Source: Symbiodinium kawagutii (lineage: Eukaryota; Sar; Dinophyceae; Suessiales; Symbiodiniaceae). From it: 64,000 bases of DNA. Shown piece after piece: positions 44,446 through 55,118 of the stretch. The notes beneath the pieces are model-generated. The model was given only the letters and a program-made list of their open reading frames with translations. It made no database searches and had not been told where the DNA came from. Location of the stretch: NCBI GenBank assembly GCA_009767595.1, contig VSDK01021957.1, positions 80,324 to 144,323 of the forward strand, read 5' to 3'. The translations under genes were made by a program, and so were the position numbers. Numbering within the stretch: position 1 is the first letter of the stretch; every line of letters begins with the position of its first letter.

Positions 44446-47400
44446 ATGGCAAAAACTGCACCAGAAATGGCCAGCTTCTCAGTCCAAAGTCTGGCCGCTA
44501 GCTTTCCTAAAAGTGATCAGTCCTGTTAAGGACCGATTCTTGCAGTGCAAAGCAGAGAAAGAAGCAGCTGCCCAGTCTTTGCAGTTGCTAGACTCTCCTG
44601 TGGCCACACCTGTGCCCTCAGTGCCTTTGGCGGCATTGGTAATTTGCGTGTGGTAATTTTTGGGGCTCATGTCGATTCCAAAAAATAACGCAATCACTTA
44701 AGATGTGTGTTTTTTGGACTCGGATTTGTTCTTGAATAGGGTTGGGATGGTTCCATTGATCTTGGGGAATTTTGATGAACACGAATCCAAAAAATCACAC
44801 TGCACTTAAGATGTGTGTTTTTTGGAATCGGGTTTGCTTGTAAAGGAATTGTTGTTTCCATTGAACAATTTCCTGGGAAGTTTTGGCGAGGAAGAATCCA
44901 AAAAATCACACTGTTACTTAAGATGTGTGTTTTTTGGACTCGGACTTGCTCTTGTATTGGATAGGGTTGGTTTCATTAAGCACTTTTTCTGGGGATTTTT
45001 GGTGAGCCCGAATCCGAAAAATCACACAGTCACTTCAGATGTGTGTTTTTTGGACTTGGATTTGCTCTAGGACGTTCCATTGAATAGGTTCTTGGGGAAT
45101 TTTGATGAACAGGAGTCCAAAAAAACGCACTGCACTTAAGATGTGTGTTTTTTGGACTCGGGATTCCTCTTGTAGGATTGAATTTGTTCCATTGAGAATG
45201 TCTGAAAGAATTTTGGTGAGCCAAATCCAAAAAATTACACAGCCATTCGAGATGTGTGTTTTTTGGACTTGGATTTTCTCTTGTGTATGATTGAGTTGGT
45301 TTCATTAGGTGCTTTCCTGGGCAGGATTGGTGAGCATGAATCCAAAAAATAACGCAGTCACTTAAGATGTGTGTTTTTTGGAATCGGAATTGCTCTTGTA
45401 GGCTTGAGATGTTTTCATTGAGCACTTTTTTGGCGGGTTAGCGGGTTTGGTGAGCCCAAGTCCAAAAAAACATGCAGCGCCATTTGACCTGTGTTTTTTG
45501 GACTTGGATGTTGGAAGCTTGAACTCGTGCCCGTAAACAATTTCTCAGGGGATTGGTGAACAAGACACCAAAAAATCACACAATCATTTAACAAGTGTGT
45601 TTTTTGGAATCGGATTTGTGTTTGAAATATTGAAAGGATTGAACTTTGAGAGGTAAGAGTCTAGGGAAGCACAATATTAAAAGTGACACACACACATGCG
45701 CATATTATATGCAAGTTCTCAACTTCGTCGTGGTTGGTGCTGCAGGCTTCTCGGGATCTTGGGGTGCCTGCTGCCGACCCGCAGCCTGAGCAAGCTTTGC
45801 GTGCCACTCCTGCCAAGGATAGGGAAATCATGTTTGTTCCGCACTTTGTAAACAAGGTTGGTTTGCTTTGACGTTTATGGCTTGTACAATTAGATGCTTC
45901 ATACTCCAGGGGTCAAAGGGGTTGTTGGTGGGCCAACAGATTGTCTGCAGGACACTTCGCCAAAGAAGGCAGCTCCAGCTGCCACTGCGCCAGAGACGTG
46001 TGCCCCTGGTAAGGACCATGCTTTGGGTTTGTTTGAAATAATTTACTTGAAGGCAGTGGTCAAAATTTGATATTTTTGGTCAAAGTTTTAGTGCTGTGAT
46101 TTTGTTCATGTTGGCAGGATGCTGTGGAAGTCATCGACCTTGAGGGCAGTGATAGCCCACGAAGTTCTGGGGCAACAAGCTGTGCTGTGCAGCATGTTGC
46201 CAAGATGACTGCGAAGAAGCAGGTGCCTGCGAAAGCGCCTGCTGTGTTGGAAGCAAAGTGTCCAAGTGTGAAAGCGCCGCCGCAAGTGGGCCCTGACTGT
46301 GCTGACGCAAGTCACTTGGAGTTCCTCAAAAAGCAGGTGCAACGGTTGGAAGAGCAGCTCCGACTCCAGGGAGGCGAGCCTGCCAGTCCTGCTTTGCAGA
46401 AGCTGGTGTTTTCACCCGAGGGATCTTTGCCAAGCCCTGCTGCCACGCCACCTGCAGTTCCGAAGTGCTCCAGCCCTGCCGTCGCTGGAGTTGCAGGAGT
46501 TCCCAAAGCTGCGTCCCCTGCCTCCCCAGCGCCAACGGTTGCAACTTCAGACACTGCGTCCTCTGCCCCGACTCCAAGTACAGAGGCAAAGGCTGACGTT
46601 GGACTGGACCCCAAGGCCTTGGAGGAAATGGTGGACCTGTCACCTGAGGAAGCTTGTGCTTTGTTGAGTTTTGGTTTTCGAACTTTTTTTGGTTAAGGCA
46701 TGGAAATGTTGTATGTTATTTTCTTTAAAGTGTTTGTTGGTTTTGTATGTAAATCTTTCTTGTGCGTCCAATAATGCTGCCCAGGGCCTTTCGTCGCATG
46801 CAGTATACATGCGTTTAAAACGCATGTGCGAGCCCAAGAGTGGGGGCAGACTACAGGTGGATCCTTCAGTACACAAACAGTGGTTGGAAGGTTCCCGCGA
46901 GCAGTTGTCACTTGCCTTAGTCCGTGCTCTCAAGGAGCATGGCCTTGACAGTGCCCCCAAGACCCGTAAGGAGGTCAAGGCCTGGGACGAAAAAAAACCT
47001 GGACTGTGTTAAATTTTTGAATGTTATTTGACATCACTCGTAAAATTGTACACTGCCTGTCAAGGCAAGTTTCGAAAAGCATGTGTTCAAGCTTCGGGAG
47101 ATCAAGGAGGCTCGTGAGGAGGAGCTTGAAGGAGGTTGGTACTTGGAAGAGAAGCTGACCTCTGAGCTCAAGCTGTCCAAGTGGCTGGCTCCAGGTTTAG
47201 TGAGAGTTTTTGGGGAGGGTAAAATCTGTTTTTTGTTTTTAACTTTTGTCATGTCCGGTTTTCAAATAATTAAATTTGATGTTTGTAACTTGGACAACTC
47301 AGGGCTTTGGTGGCCAAAGTGAAGGCCTACTGCTTGAGATTTCCGACAGTCCTGACAAGGAGGGGAGTTATAGAAAAGGCATTGCGCTTAAGTTGTTTTG

Positions 47401-48453
47401 CTTGTCCTGGTTTGATGTTTTCCTGGTGTTATATCCCGGGGCCCTTACAGGACGTGGAAATACGACTCCTCGCTGATGGAGTTTTTCGTAGAGCGGCAAG
47501 AGACGGTCAGGATTAAGCGTTCTGACCTTGAGATGACTCGGTTGGCCGAAACCGCAGGGGATGACGAAGCCATGGCACCAACGCGAAAGTCACTGATGGA
47601 CATTGGTGGCAGTGCTGCGTCTGCACCTCCCTCAGGCTCTCCGCCTGGGCAGGCGGAAGTTCCAGACGCCAAGAAACTTGGAGACGAGGAGGACTGCAAG
47701 CAGAAACTTGACCAGTTCCTTGAGTCTTTGCACAAGAAAGCTGCGCAAGCCACTGCCTGGGTGTCTGCCCTTGAGCCGCCTACCTTGGACGACCCAACTC
47801 CAAAACAGACAGAGCTGCTTGGAGAAGTTAAATTCTTTTGACATTCATTTTCTAATGTCTTACATGGCAATCACCACTACTTGCTTTGTGGGGATATAGA
47901 TAGGGGTTGTGTTTTTGCATGTTTGTATACACCAAGAACAGAATTTCATGATTTGCATTATCACATGGCCTGCGCAGGTTTGTTACTGAAGTGAAGGCTA
48001 TCGTCACCTCTTTGGAGGCTTCGTTCCTGAGCTTGGCTGAGTGCCAGCATGAGTTGGAGACGGCCGGCAAAACGGCTGAGTACTTTGGTTCAATGCTAAA
48101 CTGTGTGCATATTGCTCTTCAATGTTGTATCCAAAAATGCTTGCTGGTGTCTCAGGTTTGACACCAAGTTGGCAAAAGCAAAGCTGCAAGCCAGAGAACC
48201 GTGGCTTGGCTTATAGATAAAACAATGCTGTACTGGTATCATAATGCCGCTGCCTTCTTGCAGGTGTGTGAAGCTGCTTGCGAAAGAGCACCTCTTCAAG
48301 ATCCTGGCTCCCAATGGTAAGGCCCCCAAGCGCAAAGCTGAGCCTGAAAAGACCGACGAGAAAGACAAGAAGGAGAAACCTGAGCCAAAGGCCAAGGCCA
48401 AAGGAGACAAACCCAAAAGCAAAAAGGCCAAGAAGGGTGATGACGGAAAGTAA
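44446..48453 (+). CDS. Gene C: multi-exon protein of a dinoflagellate multicopy family, Lys-rich tail
   Basis: Candidate exons: 44,446 to about 44,637 (an internal short intron is likely, since the frame changes), 45,745-45,856, 45,910-46,008, 46,118 to about 46,660, about 46,786-47,010, about 47,069-47,190, about 47,303-47,360, about 47,453-47,830, about 47,980-48,108, about 48,157-48,216 and 48,264-48,453. Features in order: Ala/Pro-rich region, a short coiled coil (EFLKKQVQRLEEQLRLQ), MRLKRMCEPKSGGRLQV, EGGWYLEEKLTSELKLSKW, KYDSSLMEFFVERQETVRIK, Pro/Ala linker, helical segments, and a Lys/Glu tail ending KKAKKGDDGK and stop. The RLKRMCE, EGGWY and KYD blocks recur together in predicted Symbiodiniaceae proteins (from memory); function unknown. 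Intron 44,638-45,744 holds a hairpin array. Confidence 0.5.
44675..45625. repeat. Intronic tandem array, about nine units of about 100-120 bp with a hairpin each
   Basis: The word aagatgtgtgttttttgga recurs at about 44,700, 44,808, 44,919, 45,037, 45,139, 45,250 and 45,364, with two more diverged copies near 45,490 and 45,595. Each is preceded by tccaaaaaatcacac, its near reverse complement, so every unit can form a stem TCCAAAAAAxCACAC/GTGTGxTTTTTTGGA. The sequence between stems (cggatttgctcttg, ttccattga, tggggaattttg) is conserved more loosely. Confidence 0.88.
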
Positions 48454-48990
48454 GGAGCTAAGTCTTTTTGTGGAGCCCTGGCAACAAGTGTCAGGTTCAA
48501 GGGGTTGAAGCTGGAGGTAGTTCACAAGCTGAAACGTTTGTGCAATTGCCCTCGGTGTTACTGGGTTCAGGATTGTCTTGCAGTAAAGTTTCCCTTAAAA
48601 ATAACAGGACTAACACACAAGTCGCTGTTGTTGGCCATTGGGCACGCTGCTTGACATTCCTCGGCACTGGGGTTGCCAAAGCGGTGAGAGCATCGTACTT
48701 GTGGCCTGAAGTGAGACGAAAAAAACACTTTGGTGCCTGCAGATCCAGCTCACAAGACCCAACCTCAAGTTGTTGCTTGGATTCACCTTGCTTGCCAGGT
48801 CCTGCTGCCCGCCAGCCGCGCAAAGCCACGAAGCAGCATCGGCCAAGCAAGCTTGCGCAGAGTTTGGCTCGCAGTTTGACCCGTGGGGCCGCTCGGCTTC
48901 TGACTTGTAAAGTTGTTGTTTGTTTTTTTGTTTGCCCGGTTTTCAGCTGCTTTCTTGTGCGGTTGTCGGGGGCGCAGCCCCGAAGTTCAG

Positions 48991-49079
48991 GACCCCCGTG
49001 GCCTAATGGATAAGGCATCGCTCAGTCGGATGTAAAATCCGCCGTAGCGGGGATGGAGGTTCAAGTCCTCCCGGGGGGA
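48991..49079 (+). tRNA. tRNA-like sequence, possibly with an anticodon-loop intron or a tRNA-derived element
   Basis: An A box (TGGCCTAATGG), a D stem GCCT/AGGC, a B box (GGTTCAAGTCC) in a GGAGG/CCTCC T stem, and a mostly paired acceptor stem (CCCCCG/CGGGGG) are all visible. TCGCT/AGCGG would be the anticodon stem, but the loop is 23 bases and contains its own CGGAT/ATCCG hairpin; U33 is not in place, so the anticodon cannot be read. The 5' half resembles tRNA-Arg genes. Options are an intron-bearing tRNA, a pseudogene, or the head of a SINE, since a minisatellite follows directly. Confidence 0.55.
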
Positions 49080-49092
49080 TTTTGATTTTTGC

Positions 49093-49380
49093 CCTTTGTC
49101 GGCATGATTGTCGGTAGAATCTTGCCATTTTTTTCCTCTGTCGGCATGATTGTCGGTCAAAGTCTTGACATTTTTTCTTCTGTCGGCACAATTGTTGGTA
49201 TGATTGTCGGCATGATTGTCGGTAGAATCTTGCCATTTTTTTGTCTGTCGGCATGATTGCCGGTAGAATCTTGCCATTTTTTTTGTCTGTCGGCATGATT
49301 GTCGGTAGAATCTTGCTATTTTTTTTCTGTCGGCATGATTGTCGGTAAAAGTTTTGATATTTGTTCCTCTGTCGGGATGG
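49093..49380. repeat. Minisatellite, about 42-bp unit, six to seven copies, next to the tRNA-like sequence
   Basis: Each unit contains gtcggcatgattgtcggt, agaatcttgccat and a T-run. Copies start near 49,097, 49,139, 49,181 (expanded by an inner gtcggcatgatt repeat), 49,244, 49,287 and 49,329. The array starts 14 bases after the tRNA-like 3' end. It gives a long minus-strand frame by periodicity only. Confidence 0.88.
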
Positions 49381-49963
49381 TTCTTCTTCTTGCTTTTCTT
49401 GCTCGACATGGTATCGATTAATTTTTCGATTCAAGACTTCGATTCGGCAGGAATTGAAAATTTTGTGGTTCGACAGGTGGATCAGTCTTTCGATAGCTTG
49501 AATTTTAAAGGTGGATTCGGGTTCTCTTGTCGAAATTTTATTTTGAAAAAACCAATTGATACCAAAATTTGAAAACATCTCCCTCCGGGATTCCATCCCT
49601 GACCAAATCGCTTCACATCAATCGCATCCGATGCCCAAACCGATTCGGCGAAGCCACTTGGCCTCCCAGACGGTCTAGAAATAATATCATTTTGAAAGGT
49701 CGCTGCTGGAACTGACATGTTTCTTGTCGTGCAAAGTGTCTGTTTTTTCTCTGAAAACCTTTGTGTCCTGGAAGCTGGTCTTTGCTTATGTGGGTCGCGT
49801 TGGTTTTTGGCTATTTTTTGGGCTTTTGTAGTTAGATTACTTTGTCGGTCAATTCTTTGGTCTTTCGGCCTTGGCGTCCTGGATTTCGATCTTCCTTCTT
49901 CTTCTTCCTCCATTGGGATATGATTGAAACTGCCTAAGGAAATTTGATGGAAAGTTTTGACAG

Positions 49964-52186
49964 TTGCATGAACGCACCATGTTCATATCTTTGGGGGCAA
50001 AACATGCTGATGGTTTTGCAATTGCCAAGGCCCCAGCAAAGCAGCTGACCGAAACTGCGCATGCTGTCCTGGAAGATGACAAACGTTTAGGAGTTGAGAG
50101 GGCTGACCCTTTCATTCAGCGTTTGGGTACTGCTGGCTGCAAACATGCGGTGACTTGGCTGCAGTTGGTTTTTTGTTTTGCCTAGTGTAGATACCATATG
50201 TTGTTTTGCCTAGTGTAGATAACATATGATGTATTGGGATTCCAAATGGCTGGCCAGGCGGAGAAAACATTTGCTGCTCTTGATGCACAAGCCATGCGCG
50301 CGCCAGTGCATGTGAGAAGGGTGACTGTTGGGGGACTCCAGGACCACCCCATGTTGCTTCCCAGGGACTTTGTGCTTGGCCTCAATAAGCTTCGCAGACT
50401 TCCTATAATTTTGCCTTATGAAGATTTGGCAAAAACGCGAGCAGCTTTGACTGAGTTCTGGCGACGCTGGGGGGATCTATATGGTGCAGACCATGGCATT
50501 TTCCAGAAAGTTTGCGCAGAAGATTTGCCCTTGACCTTGCCTGTAAAGCTCCACGGTGATGAGGGCAGAAGTACCATGGCCTGTTTTTTTCTTGTGTGTT
50601 AGACTCGTTTGTTCCTGGAAGATGATAGTTTGAGGGTTATGTATTGGGCTCAGGCAAAAAGAAGTCTGGAATCATGCTGATCAGCTGGCAATGTGTGCTG
50701 GGCAGTGGGACCAGCAAGTCTATCCAGCTCCCAACAGAACTCCAAGACCAGCAACAAAGGCTGAATTTTTTGGGCGCTCCTGAAATCACCCGCCACCTGA
50801 TGTTTTCAGCTTTGCGTGAAACTTATAGTGATGATGACAAGGTCTTGGATGAGGCTTTGGAGTGCATCATGGCTGACTTTGACTCTGCCATGTGTGAAGG
50901 TGTGGAAGTCTTTTATCAAGGACAACTGCTTCGCATTCGTCTGGCATGTATTTCGGTAAAGGGGGATTGGCCTTGGCTAATCACGGCAGGCAGCCTGTTC
51001 AGGCACTTCCGGAGAGCTGCCAAGCGAGATTCCAGCAACACCCCGAACACTGGATTGTGTCATTTCTGCATGGCAGGTTCTGAAGGTGTCCCAAGTGCTG
51101 ACAGCAGTGCCAGTGCGAGGTGGATCCGAACGATGCACTCTGCGGCATCCTTCTACCCATGGGACCGGGAAACAGCTCTCACCCGCATGATCCCAACGTC
51201 TCCACATTTTCCAGCTTACATCTACCGTCCAGACATCTTCCATTGTTGGCACCTCGGTGCCGGACAATCTTTCATGGCATCAGCCTTGGTCTTGGTCACG
51301 CAGCTCTGCACTGGGAATTCCATTCCTGCACGCTATGAAGAACTGACTTTCCTGTGGCGTGGGTTTTGCCGTGCCAGGTGCTTTTCTGCCTTTTGTCTTT
51401 TGTTGTCAAGTCAATGTGTTTTTAAGCTTTTGTTGGTGAATTATTTTTTTTATGATTTTTTTTTTAGCTCTGCATGCTTGCAGGAACCACAAACCCCTGC
51501 TGCTGAAGATCACGCCGCAGACAGTGGCTTGCCATGGTCCGAATGACATGCCTGAAGGCTGCTGGCAGAAGGGAGCGACAACCACGCTTCTTTGTGCATT
51601 TTGGCAATGAATGGACTTAGCATTTTTTTACCCCAAACATTTGCAGCAAAGCCAGTGCTAGTCAATTACAAGAGGCTTTAATTCTTTAGATTTAATGGGG
51701 GTGCAGGAGTGGCTCGAATGGCAAATGGTGCAGAATGATTGGATTGTGCAGATCCAGGATGGCACTGATGGAAGATTTTTGACTTTGCTCCTGGTCTTGC
51801 GAAAAATCAACCATGCATTTCGGCTTCTGTACAAGGGAGGCGTGTGGCTTCCCAGTGCCACTGCGCGTGAAATTGGTGAGGCAGGACTTTGTGCTCTTCG
51901 TGGAATTGGGAAACTTGCCAAAGAGTCTCTGATGCTTGATCAGCAAAGGTTTGCGCTGTACAGCAAATATCATATGATGTTGCACATCTTTTATTGGCTT
52001 GTCTGGAATGCGGACAAAGCTGCCTGGGTGGAAAACCCAATGACAGATTGTTGTCAACAATGCGAGGCCTTCATAGGCCAAGTCTCTCGCATGAGCAGGC
52101 GTGTATCTCCAAAAGCTACCATCGATCGCTCAATCGATGTGTATTTGCTGTCAATTCGACAGCACTGGGATGCTATGGAGCAATGA
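49964..52186 (+). CDS. Gene D: multicopy dinoflagellate protein, possibly transposon-derived, function unknown
   Basis: Exons: 49,964 to about 50,160, about 50,248-50,570, 50,654-51,377, 51,484-51,595 and 51,707-52,186 (TGA). The joins at 50,570/50,654 (HGDEGR to SKKKSGIMLISW) and 51,377/51,484 are GT-AG; 51,595/51,707 fits GC-AG. Blocks: LHGDEGR, LACISVKGDWPWL, a LCHFCMAG Cys pair, YRPDIFHCWHLGAG, MPEGCWQKGATTTLL, KYHMMLHIFYWLVW and FIGQVSRMSRRVSPK at the end. These blocks occur together in very abundant predicted proteins of Symbiodiniaceae (from memory), which suggests a mobile or amplified family. The DxFHxWHxG block and late KYHM could be metal-binding, as in DDE-type enzymes, but this is unproved. 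The upstream start is uncertain, and exons of gene C might join it. Confidence 0.6.
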
Positions 52187-53540
52187 TGTGGTGCCAAAAA
52201 TGTTCTTGCAGTCCATGGCTTCAAGTTTGGGTTTGTCCAGTGTCATTGCACCTGTTATTTTATACTTTATCTATTTATCTTTATTTGGTGATATAAGGGT
52301 TAAAAAGTTGACAAAATCATTTGGAGGAAGAATTGTTACTCCAGAGTAACTTTCCTAGTCATGGTGCAAGTTTCAAACCGGAATCTTACGATTTTCGAAC
52401 TGGAGTAAGAATTCCCACGATTCCGGGGATGCTGGAACATATATAAACAACTGATTGCTGATTTGGGAATTGCAAGTGGTTGTGTGCAGGGTTTTTAGAA
52501 ATGGATGGATCCATCACTGTATCACAAGAATCCGTGTTCATCACAAACGCTTGCGATAGGTTTGTTGCTTGCTTTGTGCAGTGTTGGCAGTGCGTTCCAC
52601 CATTCAGTTGCGGCTGACATGGGTTTAGTCACAAACTCTGATGGTGGTTTGTTTTGGATCATCAAAAGTGGAGTCCCATCACCCAAGATTTGTTCTTCAT
52701 GAGATGTTGGACAAGGCAAGCCAAGGCGGAGCGTGAACCAGAAGCTTACGAACTGCACAGATCTTTTTCGGTCAGTGCCAGCTATCCTGGCAAACATCCT
52801 CGCATAAGCTATGCTGCGTTTTTCTAACCGGCACTCCCTCGCGAGTTTGCTGTATCGACACTCATATCAAACGGTCAGAAAGTACGACTGCCTGGTTTGG
52901 CCAGGAATGCCATGATCCACAATGGTCCACACACATAATACCATCGCGATAGACAGAGATGGTCGTATTTGATCACGTCTCTCCACCTCCAGTTTCGATG
53001 CTGAGGCAAACGAAAAGCACCACGTCATCAGTGGACTTTGGTCCTAATGTAATAGCTCCTCGGCGCGGATTTCACCACGATGTTTGGTCAACTGCCCTCG
53101 CCAACTTCAGACCGCCACAGGTCTCCAGTCAAGACAGACTCAGTTCACCCCTGGAGACTCAGTGATTTGTTGAAGTTTGCATGTGTTTTCCTTCAGCCCC
53201 GAGCAAGAAAGCTTGTGCAGTCCATAATAACTCTTCGAATCATTGCTTCCAGGAGACCACATTTTCTATGTAGGGATTGGGGGATGCTTTGGATGGTTGT
53301 TGGCGTCCCCTGGTATGAAGACAGAATAATCGAAGAAAGTTTGAAAGTCAAACGTTTGACTTTTGGAAATTTTGACCAGATCACAGAGAGGATAAAAGCT
53401 GTGTGCGTGACTGATAGGATTCGAATACTGTTTTTCTCCATATTTTTTGTGCTCCGGGATGATCCAAACGGGAGGCGCGTCAAGAGGGCGGGTTCGGAGG
53501 TCAGTTGGGAAAGCGAGCCGCAACAATTGCACGCTGCTGT
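52187..53540. other. Non-coding stretch after gene D
   Basis: Contains attgttactccag (52,333) and tggagtaagaat (52,401), related to sequence at 35,285-35,320 (see findings). A 91-codon minus frame at 52,522-52,797 has no recognisable domain. Confidence 0.4.
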
Positions 53541-53544
53541 GACG

Positions 53545-53935
53545 AGAAGCACATTTGCAAATCAAAATCGAAAAATAGAAAACAAAAAATATATTCGAGG
53601 ACTGTTCAAAGACGAGGACTCTTGATTTGCAAAAAGTGCATGGTGCCTGTGGGAAACACACGTTTGCAAGCCAAAATCTCAAAAACTGATAGCCTCGCGA
53701 CGTGTTTCGAAGATGAGATACGAAAGAAGTGCACGGCGCTGTTGCAAAACGTGCATGTGCAAGTCAAAATCCGAAAACACCACAGAATCGCATCTGCAAA
53801 AATTGCACTCCGCCATGGCAAAGTCTTGGTTTGCAGGTCAAAATCGCAGAAAACACATGGTCAGCACTTTTTTACATCTCAACAGTACGCGCCGCTCTGG
53901 TGAGAAGAACATTTGCAAGCCACATCATCTAAAGC
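53545..53935. repeat. Diverged tandem repeat, period about 85-115 bp
   Basis: The words gcacatttgcaaatcaaaat (53,549), cacgtttgcaagccaaaatc (53,659), gcatgtgcaagtcaaaatcc (53,752), ggtttgcaggtcaaaatcgc (53,829) and acatttgcaagccac (53,910) mark about five diverged copies. Many copies also include a ttgcaaa...gtgca stretch. The frames across it are periodic by-products. Confidence 0.65.
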
Positions 53936-53997
53936 TGCGGATTTCGAGATGTTTCTCACGGATGTTCCGAGAGGAAAAAAGCAGTATCAGGACCCAA

Positions 53998-53999
53998 AG

Positions 54000-54042
<43 letters not shown>

Positions 54043-54665
54043 CCATCCCCAATTATCGCCATCATTATCAATTATAGTCGTAATCATCATCATGATCATC
54101 ATCATGCCACCATCGGTCAGGAAATCAATTATAGTTCTTATTTTGTCAATGAATCAATCCAATCAATCGATCGATCGATCCATCCATCAATCAATCAAAC
54201 AATCAATGAATGAATGAATGAATCAATCAATCGATCAAACTACCAAACAATCGATCAAGCAATCTGTCAATCAATCAATCGGTCAATCAATCAACCAACC
54301 AAGCGATCGATCAATCAATCAATCAATCAATCAATCAGTCAATCAGTCAATCAGTCAATCAGTCAATCAATCAATCAATATCACAATCACCAGCAGAAAA
54401 AAACACCAGCAAGGAAAGCTAGAGTAAAAACACCAGCAGAGCAGCACAGCAGACACAAACACCAGCCATGAAAAACCACCGGCAGAGAAAAAGAACACCA
54501 GAGAAATAAAACCAGAGAAAAAAAACACCAGCAGACAGAAAAAACAAACACCAGGAGAGCAAAACAAAACACAGCAGAGGAAACACCATTAAGCCAAAAA
54601 AGCACCAGAAGAAGAACACACCAGAGACAAACACCAGCAGAGAAAAACCTCCAGAAGAGGAAAAA
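53998..54665. repeat. Compound microsatellite: (CAT)n, then (CAAT)n, then a caccagcagag-type repeat
   Basis: catcat run 54,000-54,045; caatcaat/gatc tetranucleotide array 54,135-54,380; then a degenerate array of acaccagcagagaaaaa units from 54,390 to 54,665. Long frames on both strands come from the repeats. Confidence 0.88.
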
Positions 54666-54845
54666 CACCATGATCATTGTCATCATCACTATCACTATCA
54701 TCAATCAGCTGCATCATCACCTCATGTCAACCAACCCTCTCTTCTTATAGGTTTTTCATTGGTCAATATGTTATACCACCAGATTCCAGCTTCAAACTTG
54801 ACACAGGATCAACAAACCATGGGATTTTATTCATTAGGGAGTGAT

Positions 54846-55118
54846 ACCATTCTAGTAGGAAACGAACAACCTCTCAATTTCGAGGGATACTCCAAGTGAA
54901 TCCACCCAATCAACCAAGGGTCGAAACGCTTCATCCTGGGTGAACGAAACGACCATCTCGCAACTGCCTCGCCCAGATTGTGCCACCGGGCAAAGCATCT
55001 CCGGAGCTCCAAGAATCTCTGCTGCACAGCTGCTGCGCCGGGGGTGGCTCAGCATGGGCATGGCATCCGCACGTGCCAGGGAATTCCAACCAGGCAACGG
55101 ACCCAAGGGACCAACCAA
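54846..55118 (-). CDS. Candidate minus-strand exon, unknown protein
   Basis: On the minus strand a frame gives SGRGSCEMVVSFTQDEAFRP followed by LVDWVDSLGVSLEIERLFVS, which has a more protein-like composition than the plus-strand frames across the same bases. Splice borders are not identified. It would be one of few minus-strand coding segments here. Confidence 0.3.

Noticed and set aside
44675..45625. Coding frames across the intronic array (for example 44,813-45,070)
   Set aside because: Periodic frames from the repeat units; neighbouring exons join better across it.
48468..49013. 181-codon plus-strand frame after gene C
   Set aside because: Starts after the gene C stop, overlaps an equally long minus frame and runs into the tRNA-like sequence; no domain seen.
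49093..49380. CRISPR-like repeat array
   Set aside because: The repeats are contiguous and diverged, without unique spacers, and the context is eukaryotic; it is a minisatellite.
49003..49596. 197-codon minus-strand frame over the tRNA-like sequence
   Set aside because: Consists of translated 42-bp minisatellite units and the antisense of the tRNA-like sequence.
54387..54704. Phe/Cys/Val-rich membrane-like minus-strand frames
   Set aside because: Complement of the caccagcagagaaaa repeat array; periodic artefact.
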